Of a stretch of DNA of 56,267 nt, positions 33,922 to 41,664 are shown one piece after another. Origin of the DNA: Desulfovibrio cuneatus DSM 11391. GTDB lineage: Bacteria; Desulfobacterota; Desulfovibrionia; Desulfovibrionales; Desulfovibrionaceae. The stretch lies in the NCBI RefSeq assembly GCF_000430005.1, contig NZ_AUCY01000023.1:1-56267 (forward strand), read 5' to 3'. The stretch's first letter is position 1; the number at the start of each line of letters is the position of its first letter. The notes under the pieces are model-generated. The model ran no database searches and was not told where the DNA came from. It worked only from the letters and a program-made list of their open reading frames with translations. The position numbers were made by a program, and so were the translations under genes.

Positions 33922-34473
33922 ATGAACATAGCAGAAACACGAATTCCTGGGCTTTTGCTGTTTACCCCGGCCGTGCACCGCGACCACAGAGGTTTTTTTG
34001 CGGAAACCTGGCGTGAAGAATGGCGCCAGCCCCTTGGCCTTGCTCACCCCTTTGTACAGGATAACCACGCCCGTTCAGAAGAAAAGGGAGTGCTGCGCGG
34101 CCTGCACTTTCAAACGGAGCCCACCAGCCAGACAAAACTGGTGTGGGTTACCCGTGGGGCGGTGTTTGATGTGGCGGTAGATTTACGGGTGGGTTCCCCC
34201 ACTTACGGCCAGTGGGAAACTGCTGTGCTTACCCCGGAAAATGCCACGCGGTTCCTGGTGCCCCAAGGGTTTGCCCATGGGTATATGACCCTAGAGCCGG
34301 GCACGGAGTTTCATTATAAGGTGGATAATTACTATAGCCCGAGCCATGAAGGGGGCATCCGCTGGAATGACCCGACATTGGCTATTCCCTGGCCGGATAT
34401 TCCCCCGGTGCTTTCGGAAAAGGATAAAGCGTTGCCGCTGTTTGAAGGGTTTGTTTCGCCGTTTGTGTTTTAG
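33922..34473 (+). CDS. rfbC: dTDP-4-dehydrorhamnose 3,5-epimerase
   Basis: 183 residues. RmlC cupin signatures: HRDHRGFFAETW, VLRGLHFQ with catalytic His62, GAVFDVAVDLR, VPQGFAHGYMTLEP and the YKVDNYYSPSHEGGIRWNDP motif with the conserved Tyr. Makes dTDP-L-rhamnose precursor for surface polysaccharide. rmlA, rmlB and rmlD are not neighbours. Confidence 0.95.
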   Translation: MNIAETRIPGLLLFTPAVHRDHRGFFAETWREEWRQPLGLAHPFVQDNHARSEEKGVLRGLHFQTEPTSQTKLVWVTRGAVFDVAVDLRVGSPTYGQWETAVLTPENATRFLVPQGFAHGYMTLEPGTEFHYKVDNYYSPSHEGGIRWNDPTLAIPWPDIPPVLSEKDKALPLFEGFVSPFVF

Positions 34474-34533
34474 GGGGAAGAGATAAGAGGTGGGGGGTAA
34501 TCCCCCCTTTTTTTACTACAAAAGAATGCTTGT

Positions 34534-34784
34534 GGAAACGCTGATTTATTCCGTTTGGCGGCGTTGCTTTGCTTTTTTTGAAACAGCCGAAGACAGAAGA
34601 GTTGACTCGGCACGTCCTGGGCCTCGCCTTTGGCTCCCGCCCTTTGGGCGGTTCCCAATTCTGCTTTCCTGCAGAATTGTCACTCCTGCTTCAAAAAAAG
34701 CTCGTGCACAGAGTCTATGTCCCCGACCTTGCCAAACGAAATAACTGCGCGTTTCCCAAATGCCCTTTAATCAGTGTTTCCTTG
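34534..34784. repeat. Family R MITE-like repeat, copy R5 (inverted, with module E)
   Basis: GGAAACGCTGATTTATTCCG and GTTTGGCGGCGTTGC at the left; TTGCCAAACGAAATAACTGC then GCGTTTCCC and AATCAGTGTTTCC at the right. Core carries module E inverted (hairpins CAATTCTGC/GCAGAATTG and CCGCCCTTTGGGCGG). The remaining 34785-34900 is AT-rich and holds nothing recognised. Confidence 0.8.
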
Positions 34785-34900
34785 TAAAATGTATGAGCAA
34801 TTTTTATAATTCCATCCACCGCTCTCAAAAAAAGAGAGGTTGAAATCATGCGTTTTGTACCAAATTTGTACCACAATGTGCATTTAATTAAATTAACCAC

Positions 34901-34931
34901 AAAAAAAGGGGCCACCCTTGCAGGTAGCCCC
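34901..34931 (-). terminator. Rho-independent terminator after tRNA-Arg
   Basis: Reverse strand GGGGCTACC / GGTGGCCCC hairpin followed by seven T. Confidence 0.75.
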
Positions 34932-34941
34932 TTGAAATTTA

Positions 34942-35018
34942 TGGTGCGCGGTATAAGATTCGAACTTATGGCCTTTGCCTCCGGAGGGCAACGCTCTATC
35001 CAACTGAGCTAACCGCGC
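34942..35018 (-). tRNA. tRNA-Arg (CCG)
   Basis: Acceptor GCGCGGT pairs with ACCGCGC, encoded CCA, anticodon loop CTCCGGA giving CCG, T loop TTCGAAT. 77 bases. Confidence 0.97.
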
Positions 35019-35029
35019 TCAAGCAGGGG

Positions 35030-35059
35030 ATACTAGCGCTTGCATCTTGTACCTGTCAA
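35030..35059 (-). promoter_or_regulatory. Promoter of tRNA-Arg
   Basis: Reverse strand TTGACA, 18-base spacer, TAGTAT, 12 bases upstream of the tRNA. Confidence 0.65.
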
Positions 35060-35111
35060 GATGTATAGTGCAAAAAGCAAAATGAATTGGCAAGATAAAG
35101 GAGGGTAAAGG

Positions 35112-35810
35112 ATGAACGAAACCGTTACCTGGCATGGGCATTCCAACTTCCACGTAGCATGGGAAGGCGGCAGCCTTGTTATCGACCCATTCTTCACCAA
35201 CAACCCAAAAGCCGTTGTGGCACTAGCCGATTCACCTAAGCCGGACTACGTGTTGCTTACCCACATGCATGGTGACCACATTGGCGACACCGTTGCTTTG
35301 TGCCGCGAATACGGCGCAAAACTGGTGTGTGCCGTAACCACAAGCGAAGCGATGGTGGCCAAGGGTGTTCCCCAGGAAAGCCTTTTCAATGGTATTGGCA
35401 TGAACATTGGTGGCACCGTGCCCTTGCAGGGCGCGTTTGTGACCATGACAGAAGCATTCCATACCTCGGAAGCCGGTGCCCCCACAGGGTTTATCGTTCG
35501 CCTGCCTTCAGGCTACACCCTGTACCATTCAGGAGATACGGGCATTTTCGCCAATATGGCCACGTGGGGGGCCCTGTTCCCCTTAGACCTTGCCCTGCTC
35601 CCCGTTGGTGATGTATTTACCATGGACGGCCGCCAGGCCGCCATGGCCGCAAAAATGTTAGGAGCAAAAGCGGCAGTGCCCATGCATTATGGCACATTCC
35701 CCCGCTTGGCTCAAACGCCAGATGCGTTTATACAGCATTTGGAACAAAGCGCCCCGGCATGCCGCTGTAAGGTAATGCAGCCTGGGCAAACCCTTTCACT
35801 GCCTTTATAA
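35112..35810 (+). CDS. UPF0173-type metal-dependent hydrolase (MBL fold)
   Basis: 232 residues, ribosome binding site AAAGGAGGG. WHGHSNFHVAWEGGSLVIDPF at the N-terminus and LLTHMHGDHIGD (HxHxDH) are typical of the UPF0173/UlaG-like branch; later HSGDTGIF and the metal ligand region AAVPMHYGTFP. Cytosolic. The substrate is not known. No gene between it and the helicase; 35811-36009 is a 200-base leader region. Confidence 0.9.
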   Translation: MNETVTWHGHSNFHVAWEGGSLVIDPFFTNNPKAVVALADSPKPDYVLLTHMHGDHIGDTVALCREYGAKLVCAVTTSEAMVAKGVPQESLFNGIGMNIGGTVPLQGAFVTMTEAFHTSEAGAPTGFIVRLPSGYTLYHSGDTGIFANMATWGALFPLDLALLPVGDVFTMDGRQAAMAAKMLGAKAAVPMHYGTFPRLAQTPDAFIQHLEQSAPACRCKVMQPGQTLSLPL

Positions 35811-36009
35811 ACGCAATGGACACAGCCGCGCCCCTGCATTGGGTGCGGTCCTTTCGCCAGCGGCAGCCCTGTATACGAACATGGTCGTATCCATGTTTTT
35901 TTGGGGGTGCCACGGCAGGTTTAGCGGGTACATGCCCTGCTTCCTGCCCCTTTTTGCGCCGGGTTATGGTCTTTTGCCGCCAGGCACTGTTTTTTTAAGG
36001 ATTGTGTAA

Positions 36010-37728
36010 ATGAGCATTCGTTTTGAAGATCTCGGCCTTTCTAAAGAAGTTTTGAAAGCTATTGCCGATATGGGGTTTGAAGAAGCCTCCCCCATTCAGG
36101 TGCAGGCCATTCCCCACCTTTTGGAAGGTCGTGACGTTATTGGCCAGGCCCAAACAGGCACTGGCAAAACCGCTGCCTTTGGCATTCCCATGCTGGAACG
36201 CGTAGACGCGCGCGCCAAGCATACCCAGGCCATTGTGCTGTGCCCCACCCGTGAACTTGCCATTCAGGTTGCCGCAGAGCTGGGCAACCTTGCCGTTCAC
36301 ATGCGTGGCCTTGTTGTGCTGCCAGTGTATGGCGGCCAACCCATTGAACGCCAGTTCCGCGGCCTTGCCAAAGGCGCGCAGATTGTGGTGGGCACCCCTG
36401 GCCGGGTGCTGGACCACCTGCAACGCGGCACCCTTAAGCTACAGCAAACCCATTTGGCTGTGCTGGACGAAGCAGATGAAATGCTGGACATGGGCTTTAG
36501 GGACGACATTGAAGCCATTCTGGAAAAAACCACCAAGGAATGCCAGACTGTCTTTTTTTCTGCCACCATGCCCCCCGCCATTCTCGACCTTGCCCGCAAG
36601 TACTTGAATAACCCGGAGCATGTTAAAATTACCCAAAAGGAACTCACCGTTCCCAGCATTGAACAGCAATATTTTGAAGTGCGTAGCCACCTTAAAATGG
36701 ATGCCCTGTTCCGCGTGCTGGACGCCCACGACTACCGTAAACTGTTGGTGTTCTGTTCCACCAAGCGCGGCGTGGACGAAGTAACCACCAACCTGCAAAC
36801 ACGTGGCTACCAGGCAGACGGCCTGCATGGCAACCTTGCCCAGGGCCAGCGCGACAGGGTTATGGCCCGTTTTCGCTCCGGCGGCATTGAAGTGCTGGTG
36901 GCAACAGACGTTGCCGCACGCGGCCTGGACGTGGACGACGTGGAATGCGTTATCAACTTTGATATTCCCAATGATGTGGAAAACTACGTGCACCGCATTG
37001 GCCGCACAGGCCGTGCAGGGCGTAGCGGCACTGCATTTACCTTTGTTTCCCCGCGCGAACAATTCAAACTGCGCGACATTGTGCGTTACACCAAAGCACG
37101 CATTGACCAAAGCCAGTTGCCCACCTTGCGTGATGTAACCGCCATTAAAACCAACCGCTTGCTTGACCAGGTGCGCGCCACCATGGCTGGCGGCGGGCTG
37201 GAACGCCAAATGGCGCTTATTGAACCCTTTCTGGAAGACGATTACAGCACCATGGACATGGCAGCGGCCCTGCTGAAAATGCTTATGCAGCAGAACTTTG
37301 ACCACGGGGAAAACCAGGAAGACCCCTTGTATGCAAAGCCAACCTACAAAGACGACCGTTTTGGCCGTGGCGACCGCCCAGACCGTGGTGAACGCCCAGG
37401 CCGCCCGGACCGGGGCGATAAAGGCGACCGTGGCAGCTTTGACCGCAATGGTGGTGCCCGTGGCGCCAAAGGCCGCCCCCGTGTGCCCATGAGCCGCCTG
37501 TTCCTCAACGTGGGCAGCAAAATGCACGTGGAACCCCGCGATTTGGTGGGGGCCATTGCCGGGGAAACCGGTATTCCGGGCCGCAGCATTGGTGCCATTG
37601 AAATTCATGAAAAATTCTGCTTTGTGGAAATTCCCACCGACATGGCAGATGAAGTGATTAAAGGCATGACTGGCAGCCAGATTCGCGGTTACAAGGTAGC
37701 CATTGAAAAGGCCCAGCCCAAACAGTAG
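36010..37728 (+). CDS. deaD: DEAD-box RNA helicase (DeaD/CsdA-like) with DbpA-type RNA-binding domain
   Basis: 572 residues. Q motif region FEDLGLSKEVL, motif I AQTGTGKT (47-54), PTRELA, DEAD, SAT, and helicase C motifs ATDVAARGLDVDDV and HRIGRTGRAG. A basic Arg/Gly/Asp linker (about 445-490) precedes a DbpA-type RNA-binding domain (MSRLFLNVGSKMHVEPRDLV). Ribosome assembly or cold-induced RNA unwinding. The TAG stop is followed directly by GAACCGCTGATT, the start of repeat R6. Confidence 0.94.
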   Translation: MSIRFEDLGLSKEVLKAIADMGFEEASPIQVQAIPHLLEGRDVIGQAQTGTGKTAAFGIPMLERVDARAKHTQAIVLCPTRELAIQVAAELGNLAVHMRGLVVLPVYGGQPIERQFRGLAKGAQIVVGTPGRVLDHLQRGTLKLQQTHLAVLDEADEMLDMGFRDDIEAILEKTTKECQTVFFSATMPPAILDLARKYLNNPEHVKITQKELTVPSIEQQYFEVRSHLKMDALFRVLDAHDYRKLLVFCSTKRGVDEVTTNLQTRGYQADGLHGNLAQGQRDRVMARFRSGGIEVLVATDVAARGLDVDDVECVINFDIPNDVENYVHRIGRTGRAGRSGTAFTFVSPREQFKLRDIVRYTKARIDQSQLPTLRDVTAIKTNRLLDQVRATMAGGGLERQMALIEPFLEDDYSTMDMAAALLKMLMQQNFDHGENQEDPLYAKPTYKDDRFGRGDRPDRGERPGRPDRGDKGDRGSFDRNGGARGAKGRPRVPMSRLFLNVGSKMHVEPRDLVGAIAGETGIPGRSIGAIEIHEKFCFVEIPTDMADEVIKGMTGSQIRGYKVAIEKAQPKQ

Positions 37729-37926
37729 GAACCGCTGATTAATTGCCATTACTCAGCTTTATGCCCGAACAGGCGAATCTTCGCTTGCTCGGTAAAGGCA
37801 CAAAACCCGCTTATGGTACATAAGAAGTCAATTCTTTGTATTGGCGGGTTTTGGTCTTTGAACCGCGTAAAAAGACACACGGAAACACACGCGTTGTGGA
37901 AACACTGAACAAATCAGCGTTTCCCT
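37729..37926. repeat. Family R-like repeat, copy R6 (different interior)
   Basis: Left end GGAACCGCTGATTAATTGCC from the helicase stop, right end GGAAACACTGAACAAATCAGC then GTTTCC. The interior is AT-rich, unlike R1-R5, with an inverted repeat (ACAAAACCCGC/GCGGGTTTTGG). Confidence 0.55.
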
Positions 37927-37956
37927 GTGTTCCCCCAAAAACCGGAGGAGTGTAGC

Positions 37957-39063
37957 ATGACCAATCTGCTTGACAACATCCGCCCCACCCTGCTTATGGG
38001 GCCTGGGCCTTCCTGCGTACCGGACGCCGTGTATGCAGCCCTGGCAAAACCCACCCTTGGCCACCTTGACCCGTACTTCATTACCATTATGGACGCCATC
38101 AAGGAGCAGTTGAAAACGGTTGCAGGCACCAAAAACCAGGTAACCATGCCCATGTCTGGCACAGGTTCCGCTGGCATGGAAACCTGCTTCGTGAACCTTG
38201 TGGAACATGGCGACCCGGTGCTTGTTCTCATTAACGGCGTATTTGGCAAACGTATGCAAGACGTGGCAGAACGCCTGGGTGCCCAGGTGGACGTGCTGGA
38301 ATTTACGTGGGGCACCCCTGTGGTACCTGCGACTGTTAAAGAAAAACTTGCCACCAAAGCTTACAAAATTGTAGCGGTGGTTCATGCGGAAACGTCCACC
38401 GGGGTGTGCAACCCTGTGGCAGAACTTGGCCCCATGGTAAAAGAAAACGGCGCGCTGTTCCTTGTGGACTGCGTGACCAGCCTTGGGGGTATGCCCGTTG
38501 CAATGGACAAATGGCAGGCAGATGCCCTGTATAGCGGCACCCAGAAATGCCTTTCCTGCCCCCCTGGGCTGGCACCCATATCTTTTTCTGAAGCAGCCAT
38601 TGCCAAGCTCAAAAGCCGCAAAACAAAGGTGCCCAACTGGTACCTGGACCTCTCCCTTATTATCAATTACTGGGAAGGCCACACCCGCGCCTACCACCAC
38701 ACAGCGCCCATTAACATGAACTATGGGTTGTATGCCGCCCTGTACCTTATTTTGCAGGAAGGCCTGCCAGCCGTGTTCAAACGCCACCAGGAAATGCACG
38801 CCTACCTTGTGCAAGGGCTGGAAGCCATGGGCCTGCGCATGGCTGTGGCCCCGGAATGCCGCCTGCCCATGCTCAACGCTGTGGGTTGCCCGGAAGGCGT
38901 GGATGAAGCTGCCGTGCGGGCAAAATTGCTGGCAGAAGGCATTGAAATTGGTGCGGGCCTTGGCCCCCTGGCCGGGAAAATTTGGCGCATTGGCCTTATG
39001 GGCCACACCGCCCGGAAAGAGAATGTAGATACATTGCTAGCAGCTTTGAAAAAAGCTATTTAG
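37957..39063 (+). CDS. Alanine-glyoxylate/serine-pyruvate family aminotransferase
   Basis: 368 residues from ATG 37957 with GGAGGAG 7 bases upstream. PLP class V features: LLMGPGPSCVPDAVYAAL, TGSAGMETCFVNLVEHGD, ETSTGVCNPV, DCVTSLGGMPVAMDKW and the Schiff-base Lys197 in YSGTQKCLSCPPGLA. Likely transaminates glyoxylate, alanine or serine; the exact pair is not determined. Followed at once by a solo repeat end, then the Dabb gene. Confidence 0.88.
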   Translation: MTNLLDNIRPTLLMGPGPSCVPDAVYAALAKPTLGHLDPYFITIMDAIKEQLKTVAGTKNQVTMPMSGTGSAGMETCFVNLVEHGDPVLVLINGVFGKRMQDVAERLGAQVDVLEFTWGTPVVPATVKEKLATKAYKIVAVVHAETSTGVCNPVAELGPMVKENGALFLVDCVTSLGGMPVAMDKWQADALYSGTQKCLSCPPGLAPISFSEAAIAKLKSRKTKVPNWYLDLSLIINYWEGHTRAYHHTAPINMNYGLYAALYLILQEGLPAVFKRHQEMHAYLVQGLEAMGLRMAVAPECRLPMLNAVGCPEGVDEAAVRAKLLAEGIEIGAGLGPLAGKIWRIGLMGHTARKENVDTLLAALKKAI

Positions 39064-39079
39064 TCAGCGTTTTCCTAAC
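39060..39079. repeat. Solitary family R end at the aminotransferase stop codon
   Basis: TTAGTCAGCGTTTTCCTAA: the right-end sequence of family R without an element, touching the TAG stop. It may be the footprint of an excised or truncated copy. Confidence 0.5.
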
Positions 39080-39102
39080 CCACACAACACACGAGGGCTT
39101 AC

Positions 39103-39408
39103 ATGCTGCACCATATTGTTTGGTGGACATTTAAAGAAGAAGCAGAAGGCGCATCCGCAGCGCAAAACATGGCAAAAGTAAAAGCCAGCATTGAAGAGTT
39201 GCGCGGGAAGATTCCCTCACTGCTGCAACTGGAAATGAGCGACACAGTGCTGCCCACTTCCACCCGGCCTGCCCAACTGGTGCTGCACACCGTGCATGAT
39301 AATGCTGCGGGCCTGCACGCCTATGCAGAACATCCTTTGCACGTGGCCGTGCTGCCCTTTGTGAAAGCTGTGGTGGCCAGCCGTGAAGCGTTGGATTTTG
39401 AAGTATAG
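39103..39408 (+). CDS. Dabb (stress-responsive A/B barrel) family protein
   Basis: 101 residues starting MLHHIVWWTFKEEAEG, with the family end HPLHVAVLPFVKAVVASREALDF. Small dimeric alpha/beta barrel; function unknown in bacteria. Possibly co-transcribed with the aminotransferase (40-base gap). Terminator at 39435-39480. Confidence 0.88.
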   Translation: MLHHIVWWTFKEEAEGASAAQNMAKVKASIEELRGKIPSLLQLEMSDTVLPTSTRPAQLVLHTVHDNAAGLHAYAEHPLHVAVLPFVKAVVASREALDFEV

Positions 39409-39434
39409 CAGCCATTGCCTGTAATGAAGAATCA

Positions 39435-39480
39435 AAGAAGCACCCTCCAACATGCTTATGCTGGGGGGTGCTTCTTTTTT
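39435..39480 (+). terminator. Rho-independent terminator after the Dabb gene
   Basis: Stem AAGAAGCACCC / GGGTGCTTCTT with a long partly paired loop, ending in six T. Confidence 0.8.
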
Positions 39481-39496
39481 ACGACGAGCGCATAAT

Positions 39497-39530
39497 AGTC
39501 GTAACGTGACTTCCCGCAGGGAAGACGCCC
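39497..39530. repeat. Family D repeat fragment, copy D3
   Basis: GTAACGTGACTTCCCGCAGG then GAAGACGCC matches the left end of D1 (14785-14806). It lies immediately upstream of the lipoprotein/receiver chimera. Confidence 0.45.
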
Positions 39531-39574
39531 CACCCCCACGGGGTTGTTCCAGAAACTCCAAAGGAGTGCGCGCC

Positions 39575-39796
39575 ATGCACCATATAATAAAAATAGCTGC
39601 TCTTTTTTTATTGCTACTGCTTCCTGGGTGCGCAGGCAAAGCCATGCGTACCGTGCCCATAATTGCCATGACAGCCCACGCCATGCAGGAAAACAGGGAC
39701 AAAAGCCTTGCCGCTGGCATGAATGACCACATTACCAAACCCATTGATATTGACGAACTGCAAGCCAAACTGGTGCTGTGGACAAGCCGGGGGTAG
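39575..39796 (+). CDS. Small chimeric lipoprotein: signal peptide joined to the C-terminal half of a receiver domain
   Basis: 73 residues with AAGGAG 8 bases upstream of the ATG. Residues 1-20 (MHHIIKIAALFLLLLLPGCA) are a lipoprotein signal peptide with lipobox LPGC (Cys19). Residues 25-68 are the last part of a response-regulator receiver domain: VPIIAMTAHAMQENRDKSLA then AGMNDHITKPIDIDELQAKL, keeping the conserved Lys-Pro. The phosphoacceptor Asp half is absent. It cannot be a working receiver and the signal peptide would export it. Most likely a remnant of a hybrid histidine kinase joined to a new leader; expression is plausible but untested. Confidence 0.6.
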   Translation: MHHIIKIAALFLLLLLPGCAGKAMRTVPIIAMTAHAMQENRDKSLAAGMNDHITKPIDIDELQAKLVLWTSRG

Positions 39797-40060
39797 GTAA
39801 AACTGGCGGTGGGGCGTGCAAAAAAAGGCATGACCACCGGGAAAGCCTCACACAAACCCAGCCTTGCAGGATGCACAGCACGTAATGAGCCCTTGTTAAA
39901 CAACAAAAAAACACGGCCCGTTATGCATGTTATTTACTTCAAAAGCTCTGCGCATTACCTGGACGTAATTCGCGTTCTGCATACTAGCATGGATGTGGAT
40001 ATGCACCTGAAGGACAATGCCTAATAGGCTGTGGGCATAGGCGCGGCAAAACTCTAAAAC

Positions 40061-40100
40061 AAAAAAGGGGTTACGACCTTGTACGTCGTAACCCCTTTAA
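40061..40100 (-). terminator. Rho-independent terminator after tRNA-Val
   Basis: Stem GGGGTTACGAC / GTCGTAACCCC, followed on the reverse strand by TTTTTTG. Confidence 0.85.
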
Positions 40101-40105
40101 ATTGC

Positions 40106-40181
40106 TGGTGGGCAGTACAGGACTTGAACCTGTGACCCCCGCCGTGTGAAGGCGATGCTCTACCAGCTGAGCTAACTGCCC
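40106..40181 (-). tRNA. tRNA-Val (CAC)
   Basis: Acceptor GGGCAGT pairs with ACTGCCC, encoded CCA, anticodon loop TTCACAC giving CAC, T loop TTCAAGT. Confidence 0.97.
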
Positions 40182-40194
40182 TTTCGGAAGAGTG

Positions 40195-40223
40195 AAAATA
40201 GTGCAAGCGCTGGGCTGTGTCAA
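40195..40223 (-). promoter_or_regulatory. Promoter of tRNA-Val
   Basis: Reverse strand TTGACA, 17-base spacer, TATTTT, 13 bases upstream of the tRNA. Confidence 0.65.
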
Positions 40224-40623
40224 GCATATTGCGCCGGGAAGCGAAAAAAACTTACATGGGTTGCAGCGGAGTATCACTTTTTTTCCTGAAATGAAAAAAA
40301 AGAGGCCTTAACCCTTGCCCGTGGTGACAAGGTGCTTATGTTCAATGAGCCAGAATTATGTCTGCCCGTTTTCATATCTTCCCCTACAGTGCAAGGTATT
40401 GCGGTGTAAGGGTTGTTGCGGCGCAGTTTTTACGGGCAAATTTTCTTTCTGTGCATGTTTCTGTTTTTTCCTGCACGGGAAATGGGCATCAGCCCTTTAC
40501 AAGCAGGGAAGCCTGCGGGTAAGAGTAGAGAAACGCTGCGGTATTTCATTTGGCAGCGTTCCCCAAAGTGCACGCGCCCCTGCGGCCCCGCAAAGCCAGC
40601 AAACCGGGTGCACACAAAATTTC

Positions 40624-40680
40624 ATGGCAACGGCTTGCCATGCTGCGGGCACAGGCCCGTGGCCCAAAAGCCGTTGCCAT
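40624..40680. promoter_or_regulatory. Long hairpin in the nifU leader
   Basis: 13-bp arms ATGGCAACGGCTT and AAGCCGTTGCCAT enclose a 31-base GC-rich loop that can itself fold (GGGC/GCCC). A second hairpin CCCGCC/GGCGGG follows at about 40699-40717, shortly before the nifU start. The whole 40224-40788 stretch has no convincing gene; a truncated R end (GAAACGCTGCGGTATTTCAT then TTGGCAGCG) sits at 40530-40560. A regulatory leader is plausible. Confidence 0.4.
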
Positions 40681-40788
40681 TCAAATGGAAGCAACCCCCG
40701 CCCTACACAGGCGGGAGCAACCCAACACGGCACTGCCGTATATGCACACAAGCCATCCCCCGGCATGGAAAAGGTGGAGGAAACTGTT

Positions 40789-41664
40789 ATGTGGGATTAC
40801 ACCGATAAAGTTCGTGAATATTTTTTGAATCCGAAAAATGTGGGCGCTCTTGAAGGGGCCAATGCCATTGGCGAAGTGGGCAGCCTTGCCTGCGGCGACG
40901 CCCTGAAGCTGTTCCTGAAAATTGAAAACGACCGCATTGTGGACGCCAGCTTCCAAACATTTGGTTGCGCCAGCGCCATTGCTTCCAGCTCTATCCTTAC
41001 CGAGCTGATTAAAGGCAAAACCCTGGACGAAGCCCTGGCCGTTTCCAACAAAGACATTGCCGCAGCCCTGGGCGGCCTGCCCAAAGAAAAAATGCACTGC
41101 TCCGTTATGGGGCAGGAAGCGCTGGAAGCAGCCATACGCAACTACCGCGGCGAACCTGCCATGCCCCACAGCCATGAAGGCCGCGTGGTGTGCCGTTGCT
41201 TTGGTATTACCGACCAGCAAATTATTAAGGCCGTGAAAGAAAACAACCTTACCAGCGTGGAAGAAATTACCAACTTCACCAAAGCGGGCGGCGGCTGCGC
41301 CGACTGCCTGGAAGACATTGGCGAAATTTTGCGCGCCACCCTGGCGGGGGAAACAGGTGCACCCCAAAAGCCCCTTATTCCCGACATGCGCCCCAAAACA
41401 GTGCCCCCGCAAAACGCCCCGCTTTCCAACGTGCAGCGTATGCAGCGCGTTATGTCCGTGCTGGATGAAATTATTCGCCCGCGCCTGAACCAGGACGGCG
41501 GCGACATTGAACTTATCGATATTGACGGCAAAAAAGTCCTCGTTGCCCTGCGCGGCATGTGCACCAGTTGCCCTTCCAGCCGCCTGACCATTGAAGGGTT
41601 TGTGCAGCAAACCCTGCGCGACCAGGTGGACCCAGATCTTACCGTGCAGGAGGTTACGTCATGA
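40789..41664 (+). CDS. nifU: Fe-S cluster assembly scaffold NifU (three-domain form)
   Basis: 291 residues from ATG 40789 (GGAGG 8 bases upstream); the frame runs much further upstream without coding character. N-terminal IscU-like scaffold with Cys in SLACGDAL, FGCASAIASS and KMHCSVMG. Central [2Fe-2S] domain GRVVCRCFGITDQQII and GGGCADCLEDIG. C-terminal Nfu domain with MCTSCPSS. The three-domain form is typical of nitrogen fixers and also of many anaerobes, where it serves general Fe-S assembly. Overlaps nifS by ATGA. Confidence 0.95.
   Translation: MWDYTDKVREYFLNPKNVGALEGANAIGEVGSLACGDALKLFLKIENDRIVDASFQTFGCASAIASSSILTELIKGKTLDEALAVSNKDIAAALGGLPKEKMHCSVMGQEALEAAIRNYRGEPAMPHSHEGRVVCRCFGITDQQIIKAVKENNLTSVEEITNFTKAGGGCADCLEDIGEILRATLAGETGAPQKPLIPDMRPKTVPPQNAPLSNVQRMQRVMSVLDEIIRPRLNQDGGDIELIDIDGKKVLVALRGMCTSCPSSRLTIEGFVQQTLRDQVDPDLTVQEVTS

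Noticed and set aside
34854-35010. Short forward ORF through tRNA-Arg
   Set aside because: The frame overlaps the tRNA on the opposite strand, a common false call.
36439-37749. 436-codon open frame antisense to the DEAD-box helicase gene
   Set aside because: It mirrors the codon bias of the real gene, has no family features and lies fully inside a clear helicase. The same applies to long antisense frames over purD, the aminotransferase, nifU and queA.
39809-40024. 71-codon ORF upstream of the tRNA-Val terminator
   Set aside because: No ribosome binding site, no family features, and composition unlike neighbouring genes; left unannotated although a small gene from an internal ATG is not excluded.
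40315-40788. Upstream extension of the nifU frame by 158 codons
   Set aside because: Sequence there is not protein-like, contains a repeat fragment, and the ribosome binding site and family start are at 40789.
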